Shown: positions 11,215-23,290 of the stretch, piece after piece | Numbering within the stretch: position 1 is the first letter of the stretch | Layout: each line of letters opens with the position of its first letter | The notes under the pieces: generated by a model | What the model was told of the DNA's origin: nothing | Seen by the model: only the letters and a program-made list of their open reading frames with translations | Database searches by the model: none | Made by a program: the position numbers and the translations under genes | Source: Portulaca oleracea | Taxonomy: Eukaryota; Streptophyta; Magnoliopsida; Caryophyllales; Portulacaceae | Length of the DNA stretch: 64,000 nucleotides | Direction: 5' to 3' | Assembly (NCBI GenBank): GCA_029582165.1 | Contig: CM055876.1 | Span: forward strand, 25,699,817-25,763,816

Positions 11215-11744
11215 TGTTGGAATAAATAATGAAATGGATAAGCACGGTCACATGGAAGATGGGGGGTCACTTGGGTGGCTAAGAGTCGACGGATTACCCG
11301 GCTCCCCTTAAGACTTATTCACTAGACCGTGAATAGACTCAATGGTAAAATCGAACTTCTTGTAAGCAAAGTAACAAGATCTCTCAAAGAACTCTCAAAG
11401 AGTTGCTGCAGTCAACACCTTAAGAGAAAGTGTTGAATGCTCTCTAGAAAAGAAAAAATGATGATTGAGGGTTGTGAATGAATGTGCAATTCATCCGCCT
11501 TTTATAGTGATCTTTTGGAGCCAAAAGAGAGTCAAACTTACCAATTGCATAGAGCATAATCTAAGGGATTGGTTTGAATAATATTGATGAGAAATCATGA
11601 CTGATTTCTCAGTCAAATATTATCCCAAAACATGCTCAATATCAATTGACCACAAGGCATAAATCAAGGGATTACAAAATCAATCCCGACTGTGCTCAAC
11701 ACGATCCATGTTAGAACAACACAATCCATGTTGAAGCCAACACC
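11215..11744. repeat. Left LTR of the large element, truncated
   Basis: Starts TGTTGGAATAAATAATGA. It matches the right LTR through CCATGTTGAAGCCAACAC and then departs, lacking the GTGTTGA-rich end of the right LTR. Confidence 0.8.
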
Positions 11745-13640
11745 CGAGAAATCGAGGAATTGTTATGCGTCATGAAAGTGCCTTTCGACTTGAACTTTCA
11801 CTTAGTGTACATAATTTCAATTAGTTTGAATGTATAAGTAGACAAGTCTTTGAACTTTACATTCTTGTGTAACTAATTGGATACATATCACACACACAAC
11901 CCAAAACCTTGCTTAAAAATAAAGACATTGTTTTACAATCCGGCCATGTGTCCCATACCCTTCGCGAGAACAATCAAGCCCAGCCCTAGGATATCCGAAG
12001 CGGCCCACTTCACGTCCTCGCATAGGCAAACTTTTATGCACCGTAATAGAGCTCCCCATCTCATCGATTCAAAGTCTGTTAATGAGTTATAGAGTCAAAC
12101 CTCCTGAACATTACGGTTCTTGAGCATCACTTGAACTTGGGATGAATTATAGAATTGATGCTCCAATTGTCCTACAACGTCATCGACCATTGAACTCAAG
12201 ACTTGACCACATATGTCAAGTGTGAGTTGGAGCTCCGTTGTTGACAATTTATAAGTGGGCTTTACTCCCATCCCCTTGCATGAATTTGATCATAATACTT
12301 TTGAGTGCCTCTTTAACTAAGATCATTAGATAAATACATATCTTTCCATGACCTTACTTATCATGATCATCTCTTAAACTTAACATTTCTTTCCTTCATC
12401 ATAGTTATGATTACACCATCACACTATAGGATTAGATAAGAAATACTTTACCACTTATCATAGTACGACTCAACTATAAGCTTTGGTAAACTTTTAAATA
12501 TTGAGTTCATATTTGAACTTACAAACCGAATACTTTAGTAGGCGACAAACCTTTGAACTATACATTCTTTTGTAATGCCAACATCTCATGAACTCAAATC
12601 TTGATTATAACATTATCCAAATAACATGGATAATGCTCGTAATGCTTATAAAGAGATTACTATAACCTTTTCTAAGATGTTGGACTACTTCTATAGTTAC
12701 TTTAAAAGAAATGCTTACAAGATCAAAATTTCTTTTGATTTTTCGCATTCTTTTCCTTATCACTATGTCTTCATCCAAGTACCTTGGATTACATAGCCAC
12801 TACTTATACCTTAGAACAACCTTATAAATCAAATTAACATTTGATTTTCCATGTTCTTCGCGTAACTATATCCAAATAACTTTTGGATTTCATAGCTAAA
12901 ACTTATCGCCTTAGAACCTTGTAAATCAAACTAACATTTGATTTTCGTGTTCTTTGAATAACTATATCCAAATAACTTTGGATTTCATAGTTATAGCCTT
13001 TGTATAAATCAAAATTGTATTTGATTTTCCATGGAAGAAATCTCTTCCAACATAAACTTGAAGAAACTCTTAAGTTTCATGGAAATTAGATTCCATCTTA
13101 TGTGTAACTTAAAATATTACACTTTCAACCATTTGCTAAAAAGCTTGAATATCATAAGCTTGAATACCATATGTAATGAAACTTATTACATATTTTAACA
13201 TTGGCTAGGCGAGAAAGAACTTCAATTGATCTTGAATGATTATCTTATAGTTATATGACCTTTACTTATATGATCAAACGTCATTCTAATTAGGTCATGT
13301 TTCCTTATGCATAATTAGATCCACTTCTTAAATATTAGACCGTGGAACTTATAACCATTCATCCCGTATGCCAATCTTACTCATAATATTAATCCATAAA
13401 CCACTTAAGGATGGATCAACAAAATGTTTATGAGAGCCATATGCATTTCCCTTTGTCGCAAGCTTGATTGGATCTTACATATCAAACATGCAAAGTTTTA
13501 ATTAATAGACTATTAACAAATGAAGCAATGATCATCCAATTTTATTACACATGAACTTAGGTAAATATCATGCGTTCAAAATAAATGATCATGCACATAG
13601 TCTAACATGCATACATTATGCAACTTATCTTATAGTAGAT
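11745..13640. other. LARD interior, non-coding, left part
   Basis: No credible gene. A roughly 100-bp diverged repeat containing AACATTTGATTTTC and CCAAATAACTTTGGATTTCA recurs between 12770 and 13030. One less AT-rich stretch (11940-12080) looks like old coding or leader DNA but cannot be identified. Confidence 0.6.
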
Positions 13641-13855
13641 ACATACTGATTACAAGAATGACTCACTTGCGCCACCAAAGTGGCCACGGGAAGCAAGTTT
13701 TGGTGGACAGATTTTACATCAATGTTTATAATTCATAAATCCAAAGTATGTTTTCCATGAAAGTAATTCTTTAGTGGCCAATTAAGAAAATGGTCCCTCG
13801 TTAACCATGGAATAAAAGTTAATCGTGGTTAGTTTGTGAATTTGGCCATGACAAA

Positions 13856-14205
13856 AACATTTTGTGGCCAGTAGTCATGGCTAGTTTGTGAATTTGGCCA
13901 TCATAAAAAATATATTGTGGCCAATAGTCGTGGCTAGTTTGTGAATTTAGCCATGATAAAAATATGTTGTGGCCAATAGTCATGGCTAGTTTGAAAATTT
14001 GGCCATGATAAAAATATATTGTAGCCAATAGTCATTGTTAGTTTGAAAATTTGGCCATGATAAAAATATATCGTGGCTAGTTTGTGAATTTGGCCATAAT
14101 AAAATTATTTTGTGGTCAATAGTCATGGCTAGTTTGAAAATTTGGCCATTATAAAAATATACCGTGGCTAGTTTGTGAATTTGGCCATGAAAAAAAATAT
14201 TTGGT
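13856..14205. repeat. Tandem repeat array in the CACTA-like element
   Basis: About six to seven copies of a unit carrying GGCTAGTTTGTGAATTTGGC and ATAAAAATAT. They generate two long minus-strand open frames (13819-14028, 13986-14237) that repeat YFYHGQIFKLAMT-like peptides and are not genes. Confidence 0.88.
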
Positions 14206-14454
14206 GGCAATTGTTTATATTTGACACTGAAAATCATTTTGGTGGCTCGAAGGTTTAACTTTATATGCTCCTACAAAATACATTTGGTGGCCAAACATGT
14301 TGAATATTATTAGTGATTAGTAATGATAGTGAATACTGGATATTTTTATTAGATGAAATAAACTTTTTTCTTGCTAGTGATTTACAATGGTGCCAATTCA
14401 ATAAGTCGCTAGAAAAGTTTGGCTAGAGATTCTGCATACTATGAACAGTATTGG

Positions 14455-14745
14455 TGTAACACCCCGGGTATATAGTTAAGTGTTGGCTTAAAAAGATTGA
14501 AATGACTACTTATATCACCAAGTGCACCTTCTTTTATAGTAGCTCATCCATTGGGAACTCCTCAGTTAAGCGTGCTTGGTTGGGAGTAGTCTCGGGATGG
14601 GTGACCTCCAGGGCAGTTTTCCCAGGCAGCGTGTGAGAGAGGACAAAGCATGCTCGAAAGATTCGTGGTGATTCATGGGACCAGCCGGCAATCCTTGAAG
14701 CAGATATCGGTAATGTCTGCGACCCGTAGGGGCCGGGGCATTACA
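14455..14745 (+). mobile_element. Solo LTR of Cassandra with 5S-rRNA-like sequence
   Basis: A single 291-bp LTR, TGTAACACCCCGGG to GGGGCATTACA, matches the two LTRs of the complete Cassandra at 49471-50190. Its middle (about 14540-14625) resembles plant 5S rRNA, including AGTTAAGCGTGCTTGG and GATGGGTGACCTCC, the internal Pol III control region. It is flanked by ATTGG (14450-14454) and ATTCG (14746-14750), a 5-bp duplication with one change. This points to unequal recombination between the LTRs of an inserted element. Confidence 0.92.
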
Positions 14746-15149
14746 ATTCGTTACACACATAGTCATATATAGGCGATTATTAGCAGAAATAATATTTTTT
14801 AATAAATAATTATTTTTTTTATAAAATCTAGCCACGGATGATGGCGTGGCTAATATAATTTATTGGCCACTATGTTATTTGTGGCTAATATACTTATTAG
14901 CCACGAAAGATATTGTGGCGAATCGGAATAAATAACTCAAGTTGGACAATATTTAGCCACTAAATGTTTTGTGGCAAGTATTATGATAGTTCGCCATGCC
15001 ATGGATATTTCTGTGGCCATTTTATTAGCCACGAGGCCATTCGCCACGATAGGCCACGCACAAGATTTTCATGGCCAATTGCATTTGCCACGGGATATTT
15101 TTACTTTAGCCACGAATAATTTTGTGGTGCAAGTGAGTCATTCTTGTAG

Positions 15150-15951
15150 TAATTACATTCATACATGATGAACACTTATAATCTCATTAAATGGCGGTAA
15201 AGCCACGTACATGTATTCAACTTAAACACATGAATACATAGAACCATGATTATCCTTACATCTTACATAATCATATATTTAACAAGCCTTAACCATACGC
15301 ATTAATATGTAAGTCACATATATTAGCATACGAACCATACAAAGTAGAACCTTCTTATAAACATTTACTTTATCTCATGAAGAAACATCATATATAACAA
15401 AGTAAACACTTAACAACAAAATCATCTTGATAATAACAAGATCATTGAGCATGAGAAGCTTGCACTTATAAATAAATTTGTGTCTATGTTACATATGAGT
15501 TATGACACACCCATAGCCCATATGCTTATAATAATCACATAAACCGTCATTATTTCTTATTAGGCTATGCTAAACTTATCGAGACAATATTATGCGTGAG
15601 AACTTTAATTACTACCATGACAAATAAGAAATATACATTTCTATTTGTACTCATATGAACAAAAATACCTTATTCATATCTTAATTATAGGAAGACATGT
15701 CATGGTCAACTTATTCACACAATGCAATCATATGAATTTACTTGATCTTATACTTTTAACAAAGTTAGCACAAGTACTTAATTAACATCATATGATACTC
15801 TTGGACTTGTCATGCCGCAAACATAAATAGAAGGTATATGTAACATGATTGATTGGTAACTTGACATTCATACTAGCATACTTGAAACTTAGATCAATCA
15901 AGACATTTTATCAAGGCAAACTTGTAATCATTAATACTTGTATAAGTGCTA

Positions 15952-15987
<36 letters not shown>

Positions 15988-17255
15988 ACATATATATTTA
16001 AACAACTTATAATCATGATTACTTTTCAAGCACTTGTAAACATATGATTGTCAAAAATTTAAACATCATAAACATGAACTCACATTAGACAATCAACTTG
16101 AACTTTGAGAGAAACATGCAAAGACTTGAAACATATGAGCAAACAAATAAACCTTCTTTCCATAAACAAATAAATAAGAATTAATCACATGAATTCATCT
16201 TGAGACAATTACCACAAATCCATATTCTCACAACTTATAAATTTCCATATCAAACTTATACATTTCATGAACACTTGCACCTTTATTCATATTACGCATC
16301 AAGACATGAACCAAACAAGACAACCCAAGTATATATCTCAAAAACATATATACAAGAACTTTCATGAATAAACATTGTCTTAACTCAAGCGTGCTTTTAT
16401 CTCTAGCGGAGAATAACACTAGTCATGTACATAAACCTAAACATGTGAATCATATGGATTGACATACATACTTGCACATGTACATATATGACTACTTTAA
16501 AAGCATTCATGCTTATCATTTCATAAATTAACAACATGATAAACCCATGTACTCAAAATATAAATTGTCATGATAAACTTAATTGAACAATTATCATGCT
16601 TTATATTCAACAAGACATCTCATATATAAGTATACCACATATATATGTACTTAATCATAGAAATACATGCCATAAAACTCATAAACTCACTTAACAATGG
16701 CACTTTGTGATTTACTTGACAATAATAGATCACACTTAAAAGGTTTGGCAATAGAAACAATGGCAAAGCAAAACATGTACTCACAAATACCTCAACACAC
16801 CACTTTCTTGAAAACTTGTACATGGTGACTTAACAAGGTGGTGTATAAATAAGACACAAATATGTTTCCAATTAAACCTTTAATTTGAATTAATCCAATT
16901 TCAAATCAAAGAAATCTATGCCATTCGAAATTAAAGAAGAGCCAACTTGATTAAAATAAAGAACTTATCTCAATATGAAAGCAATCTCATCATACTCCTT
17001 GAACCTCTTGAGTATAAAGTTTAACCACCATTGCTAACAATAATAATCAAGATTCTAACTACACCAATCAAATAAACTACGATTGATTAATAATCTTGAT
17101 AATTAAAATTAATAAACTTGAATAAACAAAACTCATATAAAGAAACATAAACTTATCTTTGGATTCCATAGCATCTTGATCTTGAAATTTCATCCCTCAA
17201 ATTGCCCGGTATGATCCTCAACTCGATCGTCCATAGTGACAATAAGTCTTAAGAT
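15150..17255. other. LARD interior, non-coding, right part
   Basis: AT-rich DNA with many ACATATGA, CATGAACT and AACTTATA words and an (AT)n tract at 15957-15984. No coding signal seen. It ends at the right LTR. Confidence 0.6.
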
Positions 17256-17984
17256 TGTTGGAAAAACAATGAGATGGATAAGCACGGTCATATGGAAGAT
17301 GGGGGATCACTTGGGTGGCTAGGAATCGACGGATTACCCGGCTCCCCTTAAGACTTATTCACTAGACCGTGAATAGACTCAAGGGTAAAACCTAACTTCT
17401 TGTAAGCAAAGTTACAAGATCTCTCAAATAACTCTCAAAGAGTTGTTGCAGTCAACACCTTAGGAGAATGTGTTGAATGCTCTCTAGAAAGAAAAAAAAA
17501 TGATGATTTAGGGTTGTGGATGATTGTGCAATTCATCCACCTTTTATAGTGATCTTTTGGAGCCAAAAGGGAGTCAAACTTACCAGTTGCATAGAGCATA
17601 ATCCAAGGGATTGGTTTGAATAATATTGATGAGAAATCATGACTGATTTCTCAGTCAAATATTATCCCAAAACATGCTCAATATCAATTGAACACGAGGC
17701 ATAAATCAAGGGATTATAAAATCTATCCCGACTATGGTCAACACGATCCGTGTTAGAACAACACGGTCCGTGTTGAAGCCAACACGACCCGTGTTGAACC
17801 AACACGGTCCTTGTTGATCCTGTGCACACTTTCTATTCTCTCTGGACGCCAACACGGGTCGTGTCATATTGAGCACGATCCGTGTTGAGCCCATTTTCTT
17901 TGTTAAGCTTATATTCGACCTCCCGGTCGATCCTATGCTTATAACTTATACTTTATGCCTCTTAACTCTTGAAATACTCCAACA
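17256..17984. repeat. Right LTR of the large element, complete (729 bp)
   Basis: Runs from TGTTGGAAAAACAATGAG to ACTCCAACA. At 17735-17885 it holds a cluster of imperfect palindromes built on CACGGTCCGTGTTGA, which the left LTR has lost. Confidence 0.85.
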
Positions 17985-18205
17985 TTTTTTTGGGTTTTGG
18001 GCTTGTTCTTTTAGGGGAGGTGGATATGGTTCTGGATTCAGACTAGGCATGCCATGTGGCATGCTCGCAAGCTTTACTTGGTTTTATGATTTTGTGGATT
18101 TTTGGACTAGGTCTTTTGCCTAGTATTTTGCATCCATGTTTGTTTAGATGTTTAAAATGAAAATTGTTTCTAGAAATAAAATAAAAATAGCTACAATAAA
18201 TATAC
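17985..18205. other. Unidentified segment replacing copia pol, right half
   Basis: Partner of 10991-11214 across the LARD insertion. No protein recognised. Copia RNase H starts just after it. Confidence 0.4.
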
Positions 18206-18214
18206 ATTTCCAAC

Positions 18215-18620
18215 GCTAAATTGGCGACAAGTTTTGGCGTCTACAAAGACAAAGAAATAGAAACTGTGTCAAAATCATCTTTAGAGGTCGAGTATCGAGC
18301 TATGTCTAACACCACTTTAGAGCTTGAATGGATTACCCATCTGTTTGAAGATCTCCACGTGCCCTTGCAATTACCTATTACTTTCCATTGCGACAATAAG
18401 GTTGCGATCTGTATCGCAAGTAACCTAGTTTTTCATGAGAGAGCCAAATATGTTAACATATAGAGCCATTATACTCAGGGTACAGTCACATAATATTTTT
18501 TACACCTTCAGTGTGTTCATTCCAAGGAGCAATTGGTAGATATACTCACCAAACCTCTTGGTGAAATCCCTCACTATTACCTCTCTTCAAGTTTGAGTTT
18601 GTTGGACAATCCACCTTGAG
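18215..18620 (+). pseudogene. Copia RNase H remnant
   Basis: VSKSSLEVEYRAMSNTTLEL, LEWITHLFEDLHVPLQLPIT and HCDNKVAICIASNLVFHERA are the diagnostic Ty1/copia RNase H motifs, followed after a TAG by HYTQG and then LVDILTKPLGE. The frame shifts near 18460. Integrase and reverse transcriptase are lost between this piece and 10990. Confidence 0.92.
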
Positions 18621-18811
18621 GGGGGGGTGTGGAAATATTTTGGGGTTGTTAGAGGTTGTTATATTATTGTCAACTAAACGGTTGAGTTAGTTAGTTGCTT
18701 GTTCCCTCTACTTTCTTCAATTTCATTCAGTACAATGTACATAGCTAACTATCTCAAGTAGTTGAATATAAACAAAATTCGTCCGCTCCTGTTTTCTCTG
18801 ATCTCTTCACA
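18611..18811 (+). repeat. Copia polypurine tract and 3' LTR
   Basis: CCACCTTGAGGGGGGGG (18611-18627) is the polypurine tract. The LTR then runs from TGTGGAAATATTTTGG to CTTCACA, about 184 bp. Its last 80 bp match 1645-1719. Confidence 0.85.
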
Positions 18812-20340
18812 CATTGTATTTGATTGTAGATGTTGTTTCTAGACTGTGTTTTTTTATAAAAATTTATTGTTATTGTTGTAGGGGTTATTTATGTGTTATA
18901 AAAGTTTAGGTTATAAATAAAAAGAAGGGAAAATCTTACAAAGTGTCTATGATTTTGGATCCTAACATAAGGACATGATTAGGTTAGTTAAATTGATTAC
19001 AAAAGGAAAAAAAATAAGCATAAAACTGATTACACAAGCTTTAGAATTTAGCTTACAAAAAATTAATGTTAGAAGAGTGGTGTAAATAATAGAGGAGAAA
19101 AGGAAGGGGACAGGTGTGAAAAATATAAAGGTTGTCGAAATTAGTACCCAAACACAAAGACATAATTAAGTTAATTAGTTGATGTATTGCTAGTATTTAG
19201 TAGTACTCTTGTAGCCATTTTTATAGTACGATAAATGGGACACGAGCCTCTTATTTCGACATATCACGGGTCAAAAGTTGGCGGCCATGCCATGTGGCAA
19301 GCAGGGGAAGTCCAAAAAGCAATCCCCTTCTCTCCTAATCCCGTATTATTATAATCATAATTAGTAAGATTATAATTACTCCCAAGCGTGCTTTCTGCGT
19401 TTCTAATCTTTAATTAATTAATTAATTACCAAATTAATCAAGCAAACAAATAAATCAAGCAATAATTGGCGTCATTATCTCCTAATCAAATCTTGTAGAT
19501 AATCATGTCTCTGATTAGTCGGCCTTAGCCACATGAAACTAAAGCCGTGCTTGGGATAATAGCAAATTAACCCGAATGTTTAGGATTTTGACACAAATCA
19601 TGTCTGTTGTATTTTAGGATTCATGTGCTCCATTTTCGTCTACCAAATCAACAATTATATGCAAACCGAGAATATTTCAAATGTGTTTATGTTGTGTAGG
19701 ATGCATTCCCCTTGTACAATGTTTAGAATGGACCTTTAAAACCGCCAATTTCATATTGTTCAATTCGTCACTAATCATTGTAATTAGGACACCTACAATC
19801 CATATTAGTATTATGATTATGAAACATATTATATGATTTTATTTTCTAAAGATATACCTGCAAAAGTCAACCAAAATTAATAATCCAAATTATTGAACAA
19901 ATTAAATTTATCCATTAAATGGACTGAAGTGTTTTGATTGAACAAAAAAGTATCTCATGCAATATATATATATATATCTATAAAAATGTAATCTTAAGAC
20001 CAATGATACGATCAGATTATGATATCAAACAAACATTATTTCAAAATTTCAAACACATTACCAATTTTGTTGCCCCGATTATTTTATCGTGTTTTGAAGT
20101 CTAAACTCCAAATGATGTTTGTGATTTTTTAACAGTGTCAAATCAGTTTAATTTATAATGTAAGAATCTAATTTTGGTTTAATCAGGCAAATACGTTAAA
20201 ATTAAGTTTGGCACATTCTTAGACAAAAAGTCAGTTTAAATTATATTCAGTTATTCACCTCTAACTTCGGATTATTTTGAGCCAAAAACATAATATTATA
20301 TTAGTCAAACTTTGAATTTTTGGTTGTTAGTCATAATAAA
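18812..20340. other. AT-rich intergenic region
   Basis: No gene, RNA or element with clear ends. A TTAATTAATTAATTAAT stretch lies near 19412. Confidence 0.6.
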
Positions 20341-20564
20341 GGAAATTTTATCATAGTGCATTGTACTTCAACCGTTGAAATTGTGATAAGTTGAACTTTA
20401 AAATAATAGACAAATTATGATAATCCAAGTTGATCTCACCCAAATCATAGGCGATGCACCATAGTTCAGTAGTTTCACAAATTGGCTTATTGTAATACAA
20501 TTTCAAAATTCAGTTTATCACAATTCCAAAGACAAAAGTATAATGCACTACAATCCAATTTTCC
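20341..20564. mobile_element. MITE with about 55-bp terminal inverted repeats
   Basis: The left arm starts GGAAATTTTATCATAGTGCA; the right arm reversed starts GGAAAATTGGATTGTAGTGC. Both continue to a TTGTGATAA core. The flanks CATAATAAA and TATAATAAT may be a decayed 9-bp duplication, which would suggest a Mutator-type MITE. Non-coding. Confidence 0.7.
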
Positions 20565-20887
20565 TATAATAATAATGATACGACATACAAATTATTATTA
20601 GTTGTCCTATTATAAGATCACAATATTGTACTCATATGTGTCACTTAATTATTTAACTTTTTACCATATCCAATATCAATGGTTGACTAATAAATTTTCA
20701 TATAATATTTTATTAATAATTACAATTTAACATTTTTTGGATATCATTTTATTAAGAATCTAATAGTAATAATTTTAGATGATAAAAGATTTTATAGATT
20801 GACAATCTAACAGTCAAAGTTTTTAAAGTTTGAATAGGTATAATTTTTAAAACAACAAACAATATGTAGCAAAAGGAATAACTTTTA

Positions 20888-21160
20888 GGCCACGTTCTTT
20901 TGTGCGGTTGGTCAGATGTAGAGATGGTGAAATTGTAGAAAGTACGGTGCGGTGTGGAATGATATGATGAAATTTGTGGAAAATGTGGTTGATGTAGTAG
21001 GCGAGGAGAGAGAATGTGGAAAGTACGGGAGAAAAGTGAGGAGAGAGAAAAGTGATGATTGTAGTAAAATATGGTATGATATCGTAAAATGTAGATGAAT
21101 ATTGAGTGGTTTGGTCAGTTGTGGTGTCACACTGTGCCGCACTACATAAAAGAACAGGGT
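20888..21160. mobile_element. PIF/Harbinger-like MITE, copy 1
   Basis: Ends GGCCACGTTCTTTTGTGCGG and, reversed, ACCCTGTTCTTTTATGTAGT, flanked by TTA on both sides (20885-20887, 21161-21163). First of nine related copies in the window that share GTTCTTTTRTGCGG ends and a TTA/TAA duplication. Confidence 0.88.
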
Positions 21161-21163
21161 TTA

Positions 21164-22934
21164 TTACTACCCCGGTTTCATTTTATCTTTCTTTTGAGGG
21201 CAGTTGGGGGAAACCAATATACTAAAAATAAAAAATATGTGTGATAGTTAGTGAGAAAATTAATTAAATATGTTTATCTTGGCTTTCCTATTGTTTTCAA
21301 AATGGATTTTGTTCACGATTTTGAAAAAGGTATTGTTTAGTGAGTCCGTCAGAATCAGTCTCTTCATGTATTTCCGTGCATAGGGGAAGAGTGTCTACAT
21401 TTGCACTCCATCAGACCCCGCATTGGCGGGCCAATATTAGGGTTCTTTGTTGTTATGTTTAGTTAAAACTATAATTTAGGGTTGATTCAATGAATATTAA
21501 TGGTAAAATAAGAAAAGTAGTCATTAATATATTATTAAAATTATAAAATGATATATAATATAAAATGTGAAAAGTTGATTAAAAGATCAAATAAAAACAC
21601 GACATAGCATTCCCTCATTTTCATATTATTTATCTTGCATTAATAGTATCATGTTTTCAATATTTATCTTTGACTGATAATTTCTCAAATAATATTTGAA
21701 AGGATTATAATATTATATTTTTATGATATTATTTTTCGTCAATCTAATGATTGATTTTAAAATTTTGATGGATTTTAATAAAACATTGTATATGTCGAAA
21801 AAGAAATAGTCAAAATTTTAAAATTTTGACTGATTTTAGACAATAAATAAAATTGAAATGAGTGAATAATAATTAAAGAAAAATAATTAAAAAAAAAAGT
21901 AGAAAGTGACTTTGAGATAGATGGGAAGGAGTAGGGATAGAGTAGGAGGAGGAAATAGGGTAGAGTGGTCAAAGGAGGAAAGTCAAAGAGAGATGTCTGT
22001 CTCAGTAGGAGTAGAGACTAGAGAGGGGGAGGGGGAGGGTTGAGGAGGCAGTCTGAGTCCAATAGCCAATAGGGAAGGCCCAAACCTTACTTCCAGGCCC
22101 ACACGTATTTGACAACACGCATTTCCATTTCCCCCCCTTCAATTCGGTTCCCACGCAGTTATTATTAATTAAAGCCCCCCTCCATTTTCTTTTATTTTTT
22201 TAAAAAAAGAGATTATTTCTAGAAAGAAAAGGGGGACAAAGAGCCGCTAGTTGCAGGTTGGGGTGTCCCAAAAAAAGACCCCAAATGCCCCCCCCCCCCC
22301 CCATCACATTCACCTAACGTGGCCCTCTCTCCTCCCTTTGATTCCCTACCTCCTCTTCTAATCCACTCTTCTCTCCCTCTCCCTTTTTTCCCTTTTCAAA
22401 TATAAAAATTAAATTATAAGTATATTTATCTTTAAGCCATTGGAGATATTAATCTGATTTTAAAACATATAGTATTGGTTGCAAAGAAATAAAATGGTAT
22501 CTTTGGGAATGACCGAATGTATACCCTAATTTTCCTGAATTTTTTTATTTGAGTTTGTTTTCAAATTTAGTATAATATTTTTCTATGATTTGTTTTGGAA
22601 ATTTTCAAATTTAGTCCTAACTTTTTTTTCACTTTTTTCTAGTTTTAATAATTTTCCTTCTTTTATTTCTTAAAAAGAATCTACATTTAGATTTAATACC
22701 AAAAAAATACAATTTGTTTCTAATTTTAATAATTTTCCTCCTTTTTTCAATTTTTTTAATAACTACGTTTCATAACTTGGAATGAAAAAAGTTAGAAAAA
22801 TCTCAAGACTAAAAAACACCTCAAAATATGCATATACATTTGGTACCCAACCACTCACATGTATTTTTAAAATTCGGATTATTATTGTTCAATCGCTCAA
22901 AATAGGGGTTATTAGAATTCAATTTACCTTTTAA
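21164..22934. other. AT-rich intergenic region with purine and C tracts
   Basis: No gene seen. Contains a G/A-rich stretch (21895-22040) and a C run (22286-22303). Confidence 0.55.
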
Positions 22935-23189
22935 GGTCTTGTTCTTTTGTGTGGTTGGTAGGATGTAGAAATTGTGCGGTATAGTGAAAGTGTGAAAAGT
23001 GTGGTAAGGTATAGACTAGTGTGGTAAAATTTGTGAAAAGTGTGATTGATGCGTTAGGTGGGGAGAGAGAATGTGAAATTAAGGATATTTGGTAAAGTGT
23101 GGTGAAATGTGGAAGAATGTTGTGTAGTATAGTGAGTTGTGATACCGCAGTGCAGCGCACCGTATTAAAAAAAAAAAAAAAACAGGGCC
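22935..23189. mobile_element. PIF/Harbinger-like MITE, copy 2
   Basis: GGTCTTGTTCTTTTGTGTGG at the left and a right end closing in ACAGGGCC, with TAA on both sides (22932-22934, 23190-23192). The right arm is interrupted by a poly-A run that has replaced part of the inverted repeat. Confidence 0.85.
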
Positions 23190-23208
23190 TAAACATTATC
23201 TATATAAG

Positions 23209-23290
23209 GTCTGTTTAGCAACTAGCTAGTAGTTGGTGGTTAGTAGTTGTTTGAATTAACTATATAACTTAGTTGTTTGTGTTAGCTAAT
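23209..23290. repeat. Fragment of a second Harbinger-like MITE family
   Basis: TAAGGTCTGTTTAGCAACTA and the following GTTAGT/TTGAATTAACT words match the left arm of the MITE at 54836. No right end seen. Confidence 0.6.

Larger units (their letters stand above)
13651..15149. mobile_element. CACTA-like non-autonomous element inside the LARD
   Basis: The ends are inverted: TACAAGAATGACTCACTTGC at the left, and AAGTGAGTCATTCTTGTAGT at the right, the same sequence reversed. ACTACAAGAA is the usual CACTA terminus. Both flanks contain many short GTGGCC/GCCAC motifs in both orientations, acting as subterminal repeats. Between 13856 and 14200 a unit of about 50-60 bp with GGCTAGTTTGTGAATTTGGC is repeated. 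There is no transposase. Exact end base and duplication are unclear (flanks ATT and AAT). It was later hit by a Cassandra element. Confidence 0.75.
11215..17984. mobile_element. Large non-coding LTR retrotransposon (LARD-like)
   Basis: A long direct repeat begins TGTTGGAA at 11215 and at 17256; the first 530 bp of the two copies align closely (for example GGATTACCCGGCTCCCCTTA in both). The right copy ends in CCAACA at 17984 and the site is flanked by TTTTT on both sides (11210-11214, 17985-17989). The left LTR loses similarity after about 11744, so its last 200 bp are deleted or replaced. The interior (11745-17255) has no gag or pol; it is AT-rich with diverged internal repeats. This fits a LARD-type element. 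Primer site not found, so the strand is left open. The TTTTT duplication is low in complexity and weaker as evidence. Confidence 0.8.
1645..18811 (+). mobile_element. Old Ty1/copia retrotransposon split by nested insertions
   Basis: All parts are collinear and in copia order: 5' LTR remnant (1645-1719), degenerate primer-binding site (1720 on), gag start (about 1870-1984), more gag (6598-6650 and about 8010-8890), zinc knuckle (8697-8741), protease (about 9046-9107), GAG-pre-integrase (10659-10990), RNase H (18215-18600), polypurine tract (18611-18627) and 3' LTR (18628-18811). The 5' LTR remnant matches the end of the 3' LTR (for example TTTTCTCT followed by ATCTCTT). The gaps are explained by the CACTA, the 9108 element and the 11215 LTR element, each with its own target-site duplication, plus a segment at about 6650-8010 that I could not class. 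Integrase and most of RT are missing. Many in-frame stops show it is long dead. Confidence 0.85.

Noticed and set aside
13819..14237. Two overlapping minus-strand frames with YFYHGQIFKLAMT-like repeats
   Set aside because: They arise from the tandem repeats of the CACTA-like element.
14540..14625. Possible 5S rRNA gene (also 49553-49640 and near 49980-50065)
   Set aside because: Only part of 5S is matched and each copy sits in an LTR with TGTAACACCC and GCATTACA borders; they are Cassandra LTRs.
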